This document shows, in pieces, positions 36,207-45,667 of a stretch of DNA of 64,000 nucleotides. The translations under genes were made by a program, and so were the position numbers. The notes beneath the pieces are model-generated. The model was not told the origin of the DNA, did no database searches, and saw only the letters and a program-made list of their open reading frames with translations. Source of the DNA: Bradyrhizobium sp. 132 (GTDB lineage Bacteria; Pseudomonadota; Alphaproteobacteria; Rhizobiales; Xanthobacteraceae); contig NZ_JADPKY010000126.1 in NCBI RefSeq assembly GCF_023074185.1, positions 265,335 through 329,334 of the forward strand, given 5' to 3'. Position 1 is the stretch's first letter; each line of letters opens with the position of its first letter.

Positions 36207-37466
36207 CTAATTCGCCAGATACCGCTCGTAGCTCCCCGTCACCGGCTCGCTCGCGTCCACCTCCGGATCGAGCGTGTAGAGATCCTGCGCGCGGCCGATG
36301 CCACGTAGCGCGTAGCGGCCGGTGGAGACGAGGTAGCGGCGGCCGGCGGCGTCGAGGCCCTTGTAGAATTCCGCCGACGCCAGCAGCTCGCGATCGACCG
36401 AACGGCTCATCGAGGCGATGCGACTGACCTCGTTGACGGTCGGACCGACCACGGTGAAATCAAGCCGGTCCTCGCTGCCGATATTGCCGTAAAAGACCTC
36501 GCCGACATGCAGGCCGATATAGGCCGACGTGGTCGGACGGCCATCGGCCTCCCGCCGCACGTTCAACGCGGCGACGTTCTTGCGGAACAAATGCTCGGCG
36601 CGTAGCGCGGCGCGGCGGGCATCCGCCATGTCCTCGCCGGTGAACATCGCGAGCACGCCATCACCGATCAGCTTCAAGACGTCGCCGCCGGCGTCGTGGA
36701 TCGCGTCGATCACGGCCTGCGCATAGTCGTTGAGGAACGGGATGATCTCGTCGGGGCCGATGCTCTCGCTGATCCCGGTCGAGCCGCGCAAATCCGAATA
36801 CCAGAGCACGGCGTTGATGCGCTCGGTGACGCCGCGCGAGATCCGCCCACGGAGCACCTGCTCGGAGGCATCGCGGCCGAGATAGACGCGGCCGAGCGTG
36901 CGCGCGATGTCGACCTGCTGCGCCGACTTGATCGCCAGCCCCAGCACCGGCACGAGATCGCGCAGCGCCTCGAGCTCGCCTTCGACGAAGCCGCTGTCGC
37001 GGCGCGTCGTCCAGCAGGAATAGAGGCAGTCCATCAAGCCAAGCGCGCCGTTCTCGCCAAAGCGATGCACGAAAGCGAGGTAGTGCCGGTGGCCGTCCTC
37101 GGCGAGCTCGCCGATCTGCGAGAAATCCATCGACGGCGCGTCCGCGAGGTCGATCACCATCTCGTCGTCGCCGTGCTCGAGCATGTGGAAGAACACCGAG
37201 CGGCGCCAGCTCTTGGCCGCGTCGCCTTCGGCGGTCGATCCGTATTCGAACGCATCGCTCTCGTTGCTCGGACGGTCGCTCCAGCGGAAGCCGCGCCCCT
37301 CGTAGATCGGATGCAGCGTGTCGATCACGACGAGCCCGCGCGAAAGTTCCAGCCCTTCGGCGCGGCAGCGCTCGCAGAATCCGCGGAGCAGTTCGTTTTC
37401 AGGCAGGCCCGTGAGCCCCTGGCCGGTCAGCCAGTTCATCAGCGCGAGGCGGGGGGTCAATTGCAT
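36207..37466 (-). CDS. class III adenylate/guanylate cyclase domain protein
   Basis: A 419-residue protein with an undefined N-terminal sensor-like region (1-215, including a stretch LLELVPVLGLAIK-like reminiscent of GAF) and a C-terminal class III nucleotidyl cyclase domain. The metal-binding Asp225 (WYSDLRGST) and Asp269 (LKLIGDGVLAMF) are intact, and Lys265 is in the purine-recognition position, favouring ATP over GTP (inference). No membrane segment is seen, so it should be cytoplasmic. Bradyrhizobium genomes typically have dozens of such cyclases. Its input signal is unknown; it is convergent with the MFS gene on its left. Confidence 0.88.
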   Translation of the reverse strand: MQLTPRLALMNWLTGQGLTGLPENELLRGFCERCRAEGLELSRGLVVIDTLHPIYEGRGFRWSDRPSNESDAFEYGSTAEGDAAKSWRRSVFFHMLEHGDDEMVIDLADAPSMDFSQIGELAEDGHRHYLAFVHRFGENGALGLMDCLYSCWTTRRDSGFVEGELEALRDLVPVLGLAIKSAQQVDIARTLGRVYLGRDASEQVLRGRISRGVTERINAVLWYSDLRGSTGISESIGPDEIIPFLNDYAQAVIDAIHDAGGDVLKLIGDGVLAMFTGEDMADARRAALRAEHLFRKNVAALNVRREADGRPTTSAYIGLHVGEVFYGNIGSEDRLDFTVVGPTVNEVSRIASMSRSVDRELLASAEFYKGLDAAGRRYLVSTGRYALRGIGRAQDLYTLDPEVDASEPVTGSYERYLAN

Positions 37467-37631
37467 GCTCCATTATGCCGTGCATTCGTGACGGGCGAAA
37501 GGCCGCGCGCGAACGCGTGCGATTAAGGCTCCCGTCCGCAGCAGATCGAATATGTCACGGACGCTGTTGACGCGCTCTCGTCGCCGGCTGCAAATGGAAC
37601 CGATGACACCGCTGACGAGACATCCAGAGAC

Positions 37632-38789
37632 ATGAGCCAGCGCCAGCTTCCGATCATCCTGGCGCTCGGCACCACGCAGACCCTGGCCTGGGCTTCGAGC
37701 TACTATCTGCCGGCGCTGCTCGCCGATCCCATGGCGCGCGACCTCGGCGTCTCCTCCAACTGGATCTTTGGCGCGTTCTCGGCCTCGCTGGTGATCTCGG
37801 CGATGCTCGGCCCGCGCATCGGGCGACAGATCGATCTCGTCGGCGGCCGGCAAGTGCTCTCGGTTTCGAACCTGACGATTGCCGCCGGCCTCGCCCTGCT
37901 GGGCCTCTCGCAATCGGTGGCGGTGATGGCGATTGCCTGGCTCGTGCTCGGCATCGGCATGGCGACGGGGCTCTATGACGCCGCCTTCGCCGCGCTCGGC
38001 CGCATCTACGGCACCGAGGCGCGCAGGCCCATCACCGGCATTACGCTGATGGCGGGCTTTGCATCGACCGTCGGCTGGCCGCTCACCGCCTGGGGGCTGT
38101 CGCATTTCGGCTGGCGCGAGACCTGCTTTGCCTGGGCGGCCGCCAATATCCTGATCGGATTGCCGCTCAACTTCTTCATGCTGCCGGCGATCAAGGGCGC
38201 TAGGCAGGCCGCGGCGACGGCCGAGAAGCCGCATCTGCCGCTCAACCGCACCATGGTGCTGCTCGCCTTCGTGTTCGCGGCGGTCTGGACCGTCACCGGC
38301 GCGATGGCCGTCCATTTCCCGCGCCTGCTAGAGGCAACGGGCGCGACGCATGTCGAGGCGATTGCGGCCGGCGCGCTGATCGGCCCCGCACAGGTGGCCG
38401 CGCGCATTCTCGAAGCGGGTTTTCTCAGTCGCTTCCATCCGCTGTGGTCGACCCGGCTCGCCTGCCTCACCCATCCGCTCGGCGCGGCCGTTCTCGCCAT
38501 CTTCGGCGCTCCCGCAGCGAGCGCGTTTGCACTGCTCCACGGCTCGGGCAACGGCATTTTGACGATCGCGCGCGGCACGCTGCCGCTGTCGATCTTCGGC
38601 CCGAAGGATTTTGGCTATCGCCTCGGCATCATCGGCGCGCCGGCACGGATGGCGCAGGCCGTGGCGCCGCTGGCTTTCGGCCTGCTCATCGACGTCATGG
38701 GCACCAAGGTGCTGATCGTCTCCTCCGCGCTCAGCCTCTCGGCGCTGGCCGCGCTGTTCATGATCCGCGCGCAACCGCGGCCGGATTGA
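37632..38789 (+). CDS. MFS transporter
   Basis: A 385-residue, 12-helix major facilitator starting MSQRQLPIILALGTTQTLAW. Helix 1 contains ASSYYLPALLADPMARDLGVS, and the loop 2-3 motif is GPRIGRQIDLVGGRQVLS. Later landmarks are GMATGLYDAAFAALGRIYG and HGSGNGILTIARGTLPLSIFG, which suggest the oxalate/formate or monocarboxylate-like branch, without a firm call. Divergent from the cyclase gene across 165 bases. Substrate unknown. Confidence 0.85.
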   Translation: MSQRQLPIILALGTTQTLAWASSYYLPALLADPMARDLGVSSNWIFGAFSASLVISAMLGPRIGRQIDLVGGRQVLSVSNLTIAAGLALLGLSQSVAVMAIAWLVLGIGMATGLYDAAFAALGRIYGTEARRPITGITLMAGFASTVGWPLTAWGLSHFGWRETCFAWAAANILIGLPLNFFMLPAIKGARQAAATAEKPHLPLNRTMVLLAFVFAAVWTVTGAMAVHFPRLLEATGATHVEAIAAGALIGPAQVAARILEAGFLSRFHPLWSTRLACLTHPLGAAVLAIFGAPAASAFALLHGSGNGILTIARGTLPLSIFGPKDFGYRLGIIGAPARMAQAVAPLAFGLLIDVMGTKVLIVSSALSLSALAALFMIRAQPRPD

Positions 38790-38820
38790 CCGGGCCGGAG
38801 CTTTCGCGCACAAGCGAAGC

Positions 38821-39012
38821 ATGACCGAAGACACAAGCCCGCCCCGCACATTCAAAGGCCTCTTGCGCTGGGCGACCACGCCGCCGCAGGCTTGGGGCGT
38901 CTATCTCCTCGCCATCATTCTTGTGTGGCTGATCTCGTTCTATGCCGGCTCGCTGAAGCCGAAGAAGGCGCCCGAAGCAAGTCCGCCCGCCGTGACCGCA
39001 CCGCGGAGCTAA
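38821..39012 (+). CDS. small single-helix membrane protein
   Basis: A 63-residue protein with one clear membrane helix (WGVYLLAIILVWLISFYAGS, about 25-44), a basic N-terminal part (TFKGLLRWATTPPQ) and a proline-rich tail KKAPEASPPAVTAPRS. It lies 31 bases after the MFS gene on the same strand and overlaps the end of the convergent EamA gene by four bases. I see no good ribosome site, so it may be translated by coupling. Function unknown. Confidence 0.62.
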   Translation: MTEDTSPPRTFKGLLRWATTPPQAWGVYLLAIILVWLISFYAGSLKPKKAPEASPPAVTAPRS

Positions 39013-39887
39013 GCCGCCTTGGCATCGCTGGTCGCGATCCAGATGCCGGCGAACACCGCAATCAGCCCGATCAGTAGATTGGGTGTGATCGGCTCGCCGA
39101 TCAGCAGCGCGGCAAGCAGGGTGGCGGCGATCGGATTGACCGTCATCGTATTGGCGACGCGGGTCGGCGTCGCGCGCGCCAGCGCCATGACCCAGAGGAT
39201 GAAGGCGAGCGCGCCGCCGCCGATGCCGAGATAGATGCCGGCGATCCACTGCCCCATCGTGAAGTGATCAAGCGCGGCAAAGCTGCCCTTCACGAAGCCC
39301 GCCAGCACCAGCACGGCGGCGCCCGCGCCCATGCCGACGGTGAGAAAGCCGAGTGGGCTCGAGCGCTGCATCAGCGGACGCGACAGCACGTTGTAGAACG
39401 CCATGCAGAACACGGCACCGCTCATGATCAGCTCGCCACGCCACGCGCCGGGCGGGCTCTGCGCCAGACCCGCGGCCAGCGCCGCCGCCACACCGAGCAC
39501 GGCGATGCCGACGCCCGTGATCTTGCGCGCCGTCAGCCGCTCGACGCCGAGGATCGCGCCGACCACCATGGTGTGGAGCGGCAGCGTCGCGAGAGCGAGG
39601 CTGGCCCGCGCCGCGGTCGTGTAGGACACCGCGATGTTGTAGAGGATGAAGAACAGCCCGAAGAAGCAGATGCCGAGCAGCGTCACGGCCGGCCAGTCGG
39701 ACCGCTGCGGCCAGCGCACGCCGAGCATCAGCGCACATGGAAGAAGGCAAAGAAAGCCGGTCCCCCAGCGCAGGATTGCGAGCAAGATCGGATCGGCGCC
39801 ACCAACGAGATAGCGGGTGATCGCCGCGGCCGTGCCGCCGAGACTGCTCGATACCAGCGCGATCGCGACCCCGGCCCATTCTCCCAC
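39009..39887 (-). CDS. EamA/DMT family transporter
   Basis: A 292-residue, ten-helix protein with two EamA repeats: the first begins VAIALVSSSLGGTAAAITRY, the second around ELIMSGAVFCMAFYNVLSRP. The last helices (ATRVANTMTVNPIAATLLAA, LIGEPITPNLLIGLIAVFAG) are typical of RhaT/YdcZ-like drug/metabolite exporters. The start is a GTG with GGGAG six bases upstream. Substrate unknown. Confidence 0.9.
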   Translation of the reverse strand: MGEWAGVAIALVSSSLGGTAAAITRYLVGGADPILLAILRWGTGFLCLLPCALMLGVRWPQRSDWPAVTLLGICFFGLFFILYNIAVSYTTAARASLALATLPLHTMVVGAILGVERLTARKITGVGIAVLGVAAALAAGLAQSPPGAWRGELIMSGAVFCMAFYNVLSRPLMQRSSPLGFLTVGMGAGAAVLVLAGFVKGSFAALDHFTMGQWIAGIYLGIGGGALAFILWVMALARATPTRVANTMTVNPIAATLLAALLIGEPITPNLLIGLIAVFAGIWIATSDAKAA

Positions 39888-39969
39888 AAACGTCTCCCGT
39901 TGCGGAGCTTGTTGAGGGCGCTAGCACGTCCCTGCTGCCACCGTAGTGGCAACAAGGCATTGCGGGAAG

Positions 39970-40797
39970 CTAGTCGTAAAACTCCGGCGCCATCTTCTGG
40001 CTGTCGCGCTGAGCCTTGTCGTGGTTGATCCAGAGCTGCGCCTTCTCCTTGCCGAGCGTGTCGGCGATCTTCTGCATCGAGGCAGCGCTCTGGTCCTTGT
40101 TGGCGTTCATGCTGGGCACGCGGCGGTTGTCCCAATTATCCCTGAAGTGCACCGCATCGCCGGACAGCACCACCGCGCCGGTCTTCGGCAACTTCACCAG
40201 CAGCGACTGGTGTCCCGGCGTATGGCCGGGCGTCGACAGGATGGTCACGCTGCCGTCGCCGAATACGTCCTTGTCGCCCGCAAGCAGCTCGACCGGATGC
40301 GACGGCTTGAAGCGCGGCTCGTTGTTGGCGCCGGGCCAATCATATTCGGCCTTCTGCACGTAGAGCGTCGCCTGCGGAAACAGCTCGACATTGCCTGTGT
40401 GGTCGGGATGGGTGTGCGAGACGGCCATCACCTTGACGTCACCGGGCTTGACGCCGAGCTGTTCGAGCTGGGCGGCAAGCGTCTTCGGCCGCCGCCAGGT
40501 CACGGCCTTGGGATCGGCGGGCGGCAAGCCATTTGGCATCGCAGCGACTGCGTCGGCGATGCCGGTGTCCCACAGGAACCAGCCCTTGGTGTGCTTGATG
40601 AGATAGCAGCTATCGACGAAATCCATCGTCTTGCCCTCGTTCAGGCCGGGCGTCCAGCGCGAGATGTCGCCGGCGGTGCCTTCCCCGCAATTGAGGACGT
40701 AGAGCTTTTCGACACCGGTCTTTTCCGACTGCGCCAGCGCCGCATGACCGGACAGAGCCAGTGCGGCGATGGCGAGAGCGAGCTTGATCCTTGGCAT
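39970..40797 (-). CDS. exported MBL-fold (N-acyl homoserine lactonase-like) hydrolase
   Basis: A 275-residue protein with signal peptide (MPRIKLALAIAALALSGHAA, cleavage after LAQ), so probably periplasmic. The metallo-beta-lactamase motif SHTHPDHTGN places His128, His130, Asp132 and His133 as metal ligands, with HTPGHQSL and GDAVHFRD supplying the rest. The early LNCGEG and SCYLIKHTKGW pattern is like the AttM/AiiB lactonase branch, which opens acyl-homoserine lactones. Start: second of two ATGs, with GGGAGGA at ideal spacing. Whether it degrades quorum signals is inference; periplasmic export is unusual for that branch. Confidence 0.85.
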   Translation of the reverse strand: MPRIKLALAIAALALSGHAALAQSEKTGVEKLYVLNCGEGTAGDISRWTPGLNEGKTMDFVDSCYLIKHTKGWFLWDTGIADAVAAMPNGLPPADPKAVTWRRPKTLAAQLEQLGVKPGDVKVMAVSHTHPDHTGNVELFPQATLYVQKAEYDWPGANNEPRFKPSHPVELLAGDKDVFGDGSVTILSTPGHTPGHQSLLVKLPKTGAVVLSGDAVHFRDNWDNRRVPSMNANKDQSAASMQKIADTLGKEKAQLWINHDKAQRDSQKMAPEFYD

Positions 40798-40879
40798 CAT
40801 TCGTTCCTCCCTGGCAGCCATGTCGGCTGTGACCGAGGATCAACCCCGGCCCGTACGCAGAATTCCCGCCAAGCCATCG

Positions 40880-41848
40880 TCAATGCGAGCAGGTCTCAAC
40901 CTCGATCGTGACGTGGCTCAGACCCTTCAAACCGGCGAGCCGGCGCTTGTAGGCGGCCGGCTGCTTCGGCTGGTCCGACACCACCGAGAGCAGCACCGCG
41001 CAATGGCCGGGCCCAACCTGCCACAGATGCAGATCGGTGACGCGGTCGTCGCCGACTTCCATTCGCGCGCGGATGGTGCGCTCGAGCTTCTCGTCGGCGC
41101 GCACGTCGAGCAGCACCGCGCCCGATGTCTTGATCAGGCCGAACGCCCAGCTTGCGATCACGGCACTGCCGATCAGGCCGACTGCCGGATCGGCCCAGAC
41201 CCATCCCGAATACATGGCGACCACGAGCGCGGCGATCGCCAGCACCGAGGTCGCCGCATCCGCCATGACGTGGACGTAGGCGGCGCGGAGATTGTTGTCG
41301 TGGTGGTGGTGGCGGTCATGATGATCATGATCGTGGCCGTGATCATGATGCTCATGGTCATCATGCGCATGGCCGTGATGGTGGTGATCGTGGCTGTCGC
41401 GCAAGAGCCACGCACTGGCGAGGTTGACGCAAAGGCCGAGCGCGGCGACCGCAATCGCCTCGCCATAGACGATCGGCACCGGCGTGAACAGTCGCAGCAC
41501 GCTCTCGTACGCGATCTCGACCGCGATCAAACCCAAAATGATCGCGCTGGCGAAGGCGGCGAGATCGCCGAACTTGCCGGTACCGAAGGTGAAATGCGAA
41601 TTCCCGAGGTGCCGTCGCGCGAAGCGATACGCGAACGCGGCAATCCCCAGTGCCGCCGCGTGCGTCCCCATGTGCCAACCGTCGGCGAGCAGCGCCATCG
41701 AGCCGAACAGCGAGCCGGCGACGATCTCGCCGACCATCATGACCAGCGTCAGGACGACAACCAGCCAGGTGCGCCGCTCATTCTCGTCGTGCTTGTCGCC
41801 CAGAAAGGCGTGGTCATGGGTCCATTGTTCGATGGAATGGGAATGCAT
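40880..41848 (-). CDS. dmeF: cation diffusion facilitator, DmeF-type Co/Ni efflux
   Basis: A 322-residue CDF exporter. The start MHSHSIEQWTHDHAFLGDKH is the DmeF signature, and six helices follow with the metal site residues in ADGWHMGTHAAALG (His/Asp pair) and VMADAATSVLAI. Between helices 4 and 5 is a very His-rich loop of about 34 residues (HDHHHHGHAHDD and onward), a metal buffer. The C-terminal cytoplasmic domain carries VTDLHLWQVGPGHCA. Co2+/Ni2+ export is known for Rhizobium DmeF. A palindrome in the divergent gap may be its operator; no dmeR gene lies beside it. Confidence 0.9.
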   Translation of the reverse strand: MHSHSIEQWTHDHAFLGDKHDENERRTWLVVVLTLVMMVGEIVAGSLFGSMALLADGWHMGTHAAALGIAAFAYRFARRHLGNSHFTFGTGKFGDLAAFASAIILGLIAVEIAYESVLRLFTPVPIVYGEAIAVAALGLCVNLASAWLLRDSHDHHHHGHAHDDHEHHDHGHDHDHHDRHHHHDNNLRAAYVHVMADAATSVLAIAALVVAMYSGWVWADPAVGLIGSAVIASWAFGLIKTSGAVLLDVRADEKLERTIRARMEVGDDRVTDLHLWQVGPGHCAVLLSVVSDQPKQPAAYKRRLAGLKGLSHVTIEVETCSH

Positions 41849-41890
41849 CGAGAATTCTCCGATAAGGTCCGGTCCGTTGACCCGCAATAT

Positions 41891-41904
41891 AGACCCGCGG
41901 GTCT
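41891..41904. promoter_or_regulatory. perfect palindrome in the dmeF/chr divergent gap
   Basis: AGACCCGCGGGTCT is a 14-base perfect palindrome, flanked by AATAT on the left, 43 bases before the dmeF ATG and 142 bases before the rhodanese-ChrB gene. CsoR/RcnR-type metal repressors use GC-rich centres with flanking A/T, so this is a candidate operator. No regulator gene is adjacent to confirm. Confidence 0.5.
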
Positions 41905-42045
41905 TCCCGGCAAAATTGGCGAAAACGGGCCGATTGACAGGTCGGCGCGGTTTCGGTGTAATGAAGTCCATGGGGATTTGAGCGATCTCCCCACGAGGCG
42001 ACATGCCCAAGTATCGCGTCCCGTTGTTTTTTACGAGGGCGCATC

Positions 42046-42863
42046 ATGTCTTCCTACACGACGATATCATCTGAAAAACTGGCACGGCTGATCGGCACGG
42101 CAAATGCCCCGGTCCTGATCGACGTGCGCACCGACGAGGATTTTGCCGCCGACCGGCGGCTGATCCCGGGTTCGATCAAGCTCAGCCACGACAATGTTGC
42201 GGAATGGGGCGGCGAATTCGCTGGCCGCACCGCGATCGTCTCCTGCCTGCGCGGCGGAAAGCTCGCGCAGGGCACGGCGGCCTGGCTCAGGCAGCTTGGG
42301 GTCCAGGCCGAGACGCTGGAAGGCGGCTTCGAGGGCTGGAAGGAGGCAAAGCTGCCGCTGCTCGACACAAGCAAGCTGCCGCCGCGCGACGCCAAGGGAC
42401 GCACCGTCTGGGTGACTCGTGCGCGGCCCAAGGTCGACCGCATCGCCTGCCCTTGGCTGATCCGCCGCTTCGTCGATCCCAACGCGGTATTCTTGTTCGT
42501 GGCCCCCCCCGAAGTGGTCGCCGTCGGCGAGCGATTCAAGGCAGCCCCCTTCGACATCGAGAACGTGTTCTGGAGCCACCGCGGCGAGCTCTGCACCTTC
42601 GACGTGATGATCGAGGAATTCGGGATCGCGGCACCGGCTCTGCTTCGCCTGGCAACGCTGGTGCGCGGCGCCGACACGGCGCGGCCCGACCTCGCACCGG
42701 AGGCCCCCGGCCTGCTCGCGGCATCGCTCGGGCTGTCGCGGATGTACGACGACGATCTCGAACAGCTCGAGGCCGGCATGCTGCTCTACGACGCGTTCTA
42801 CCGCTGGTGCCGCGATGCCACGGCTGAGACCCACAACTGGCCGACCAACAAGGTGAAGGCGTA

Positions 42864-42864
<1 letters not shown>
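42046..42864 (+). CDS. rhodanese-ChrB domain fusion protein
   Basis: The N-terminal rhodanese domain (1-110) has VLIDVRTDEDFAADRR and the active-site Cys67 in IVSCLRGGKLAQ, then GGFEGWKEA. The C-terminal half (about 118-265) matches the ChrB C-terminal domain: WVTRARPKVDRIACPWLIRR, AAPFDIENVFWSHRGELCTF and GLSRMYDDDLEQLEAGM. ChrB relatives regulate or assist chromate resistance and the rhodanese part may handle sulfur. Its stop overlaps the chrA start by one base (TAATG), so both belong to one operon. Confidence 0.9.
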
Positions 42865-44249
<1,385 letters not shown>

Positions 44250-44613
44250 GGAGCGGGCTCATAGGTTCGTCGCATCCGGTTTGCCATTGAAAGGCGTCGT
44301 TAAGCCGTCAGGGTTGCATGGCGGCCTTGGGCCATTCACGTCGCTCAATCCCTGCCTTCGAGACGTCCGGTCTAGCCCCTGACTCCGGACCTGTCGCTGC
44401 ACTGCGCCAACCGACGCGATGGGCCAATAGGCGACATTTCCGAAAACAAGAGGCGGCCAACTTCGCTGACGGCCATTGGCAGACGAACGACGAAGCGGTT
44501 GCAGTGCTCCGAAGAGCTGGTAGAGCCGCTTCATGCCATTCCGCTATTCGTGATAGGTTACTCTCAGCCGTAAACGTTTTCAGCCGTGTTGGACAACAAC
44601 GGAGGCTTTGCCA
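44250..44613. other. gene-free spacer with degenerate repeat
   Basis: About 360 bases with no supported gene. Its middle (44374-44435) is a diverged copy of a repeat seen again near 45990-46060. The last 40 bases have an AT-rich stretch and GGAGG at 44601-44605 serving the DoxX gene. Confidence 0.5.
44374..44435. repeat. degenerate interspersed repeat, copy 1
   Basis: The stretch around CTCCGGACCTGTCGCTGCAC and CGATGGGCCAATAGGCG matches, with about one in five bases changed, the stretch at about 46000-46060 (CTCCGGACATGTCGCTGCGC and TGATGGGCCAGAAGCGG). Similar remnants are common in Bradyrhizobium accessory regions as far as I recall. They fall on both sides of the DoxX/GYD genes. Confidence 0.5.
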
Positions 44614-45057
44614 ATGAAATCCAATTTTTACTCACGGCCGGTAGATGAGTTCGCCACAAGTAAAGCCGATGCACTGATCTTGGTCGGTCGCATCCTGTTT
44701 GCGTGGGTATTCGTCGGAAGCGCCTACGGAGCAATATTCAACTTCAGCGGCTCCGTCGGCTACTCCAGGTCGCTGAACCTTCCAGCACCCGAGCTGTTCA
44801 CGGCGACGAACATCGCACTGGAAATATTGATATCCGTCAGTTTGGTATTGGGCATCGGTACGCGCTTCTGCGCAGTGCTGACATTTATGTTCGTACTGGT
44901 GGCAACTGCTATTGCACACCGCTACTGGGAGTATCCATCCGGTGCGCAGCAGATTGGTCAATACAATCATTTTCTGAAGAACATCTCGATCATGGGAGGC
45001 GCGATGTTGATCTTCGTCACTGGGGCGGGCCGCTTCAGTTTCGACCGAAAAATGTAG
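44614..45057 (+). CDS. DoxX family membrane protein
   Basis: A 147-residue protein with four hydrophobic helices: ALILVGRILFAWVFVGSAYG, FTATNIALEILISVSLVLGI, AVLTFMFVLVATAIAHRYWE and ISIMGGAMLIFVTGAGRFSF. This is the DoxX/YphA arrangement; these proteins may work with quinone or oxidase functions. GGAGG eight bases before the ATG supports this start over a TTG two codons earlier. Base composition is more AT-rich than the flanking core genes, fitting the accessory patch. Confidence 0.88.
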   Translation: MKSNFYSRPVDEFATSKADALILVGRILFAWVFVGSAYGAIFNFSGSVGYSRSLNLPAPELFTATNIALEILISVSLVLGIGTRFCAVLTFMFVLVATAIAHRYWEYPSGAQQIGQYNHFLKNISIMGGAMLIFVTGAGRFSFDRKM

Positions 45058-45062
45058 CCCGA

Positions 45063-45212
45063 TCACTTCACCTTGACCTTGAAAGCCTCCTCGATCAGTC
45101 GGCGGATGCTCTTTGATAGCGGCTTGAGTGCCTCGCTCACGATCGCGAAGAGAAGCATCAGCCACGTCGCAAGCGCGGCACACCACAGCAATAGTTCAAA
45201 TGTCTCCGGCAT
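45063..45212 (-). CDS. 49-residue membrane protein, previously too short to list
   Basis: The minus strand encodes MPETFELLLWCAALATWLML, LFAIVSEALKPLSKSIRRLI, EEAFKVKVK and a TGA stop. A single hydrophobic helix (about 7-26) is followed by a basic amphipathic tail. GAGG lies six bases before the ATG, and the 150-base frame is intact. It is convergent with the DoxX gene and tail-to-head with the GYD-domain gene upstream, both accessory-type. Function unknown; such single-pass mini-proteins often modulate membrane partners. Confidence 0.55.
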   Translation of the reverse strand: MPETFELLLWCAALATWLMLLFAIVSEALKPLSKSIRRLIEEAFKVKVK

Positions 45213-45318
45213 GATGACCTCATCAAAAATATCTGTTCTGAATCGCCAAATGCTACTTCAAATGCTACTTAACGGGACCGAGGCAATCGGCGCGCTCCTG
45301 CGGCGGCGTGTATCTCCC

Positions 45319-45642
45319 TCAACTGCCAGGCTGGGAGTACTTGCCCCGAAGCTGGCTTACAGTTTGGCGGACCTTGGCAATTTCGTCCTGCGTCCAAAGC
45401 CTGACGAGGTTTACATTGTGGATGGCGCCGGATGCCACCACGGTACCGGAAATGGCCGGTGCCGCACTGGGATCGGGCACATCAAAAATCACTAGGACGC
45501 CCGGACCTTCAGAAGCGGTGCTATCCATTGAGATCAGTTTCCCGCCGGCGGCTTCGATGAGGTTGTTGGCCGCTTCCACGCGATTGGTCCCAGGCTTGTC
45601 CATAATGCTGTTGAGGGATTTTGGTGTGTATTGCCCCGTCAT
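45319..45642 (-). CDS. GYD domain-containing protein
   Basis: A 107-residue protein with a GYD/ferredoxin-like fold: TGQYTPKSLNSIMDKPGTNR, VEAANNLIEAAGGKLISMDS, GPGVLVIFDVPDPSAAPAIS and GTVVASGAIHNVNLVRLWTQ. Relatives that I recall begin MHFVLTGQYTP or similar. Here the ATG with the good ribosome site reads only MHFV and then stops; the protein must start at an internal ATG overlapping that stop. This is either a one-base deletion or a coupled leader. Function unknown; GYD proteins may bind small ligands. Confidence 0.75.
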   Translation of the reverse strand: MTGQYTPKSLNSIMDKPGTNRVEAANNLIEAAGGKLISMDSTASEGPGVLVIFDVPDPSAAPAISGTVVASGAIHNVNLVRLWTQDEIAKVRQTVSQLRGKYSQPGS

Positions 45643-45653
45643 ACAAAATGCAT
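45639..45653 (-). promoter_or_regulatory. four-codon leader MHFV overlapping the GYD start
   Basis: ATG CAT TTT GTA TGA on the minus strand, with AGGAGGA (45661-45667) seven bases upstream. Its TGA stop overlaps the GYD protein's ATG in an ATGA arrangement, so termination-reinitiation is possible. It may be a remnant of the original N-terminus after a one-base deletion. Confidence 0.5.
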
Positions 45654-45667
45654 GGTGACTTCCTCCT

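Noticed and set aside
41281..41392. Histidine-codon tract in dmeF resembling a simple DNA repeat
   Set aside because: The GTG/ATG-rich stretch simply encodes the expected His-rich metal loop and keeps the frame; no sign of an independent repeat element.
45246..45271. Tandem 12-base repeat (AAATGCTACTT twice)
   Set aside because: Only two units with no link to a known element; possible chance duplication upstream of the 49-residue gene.
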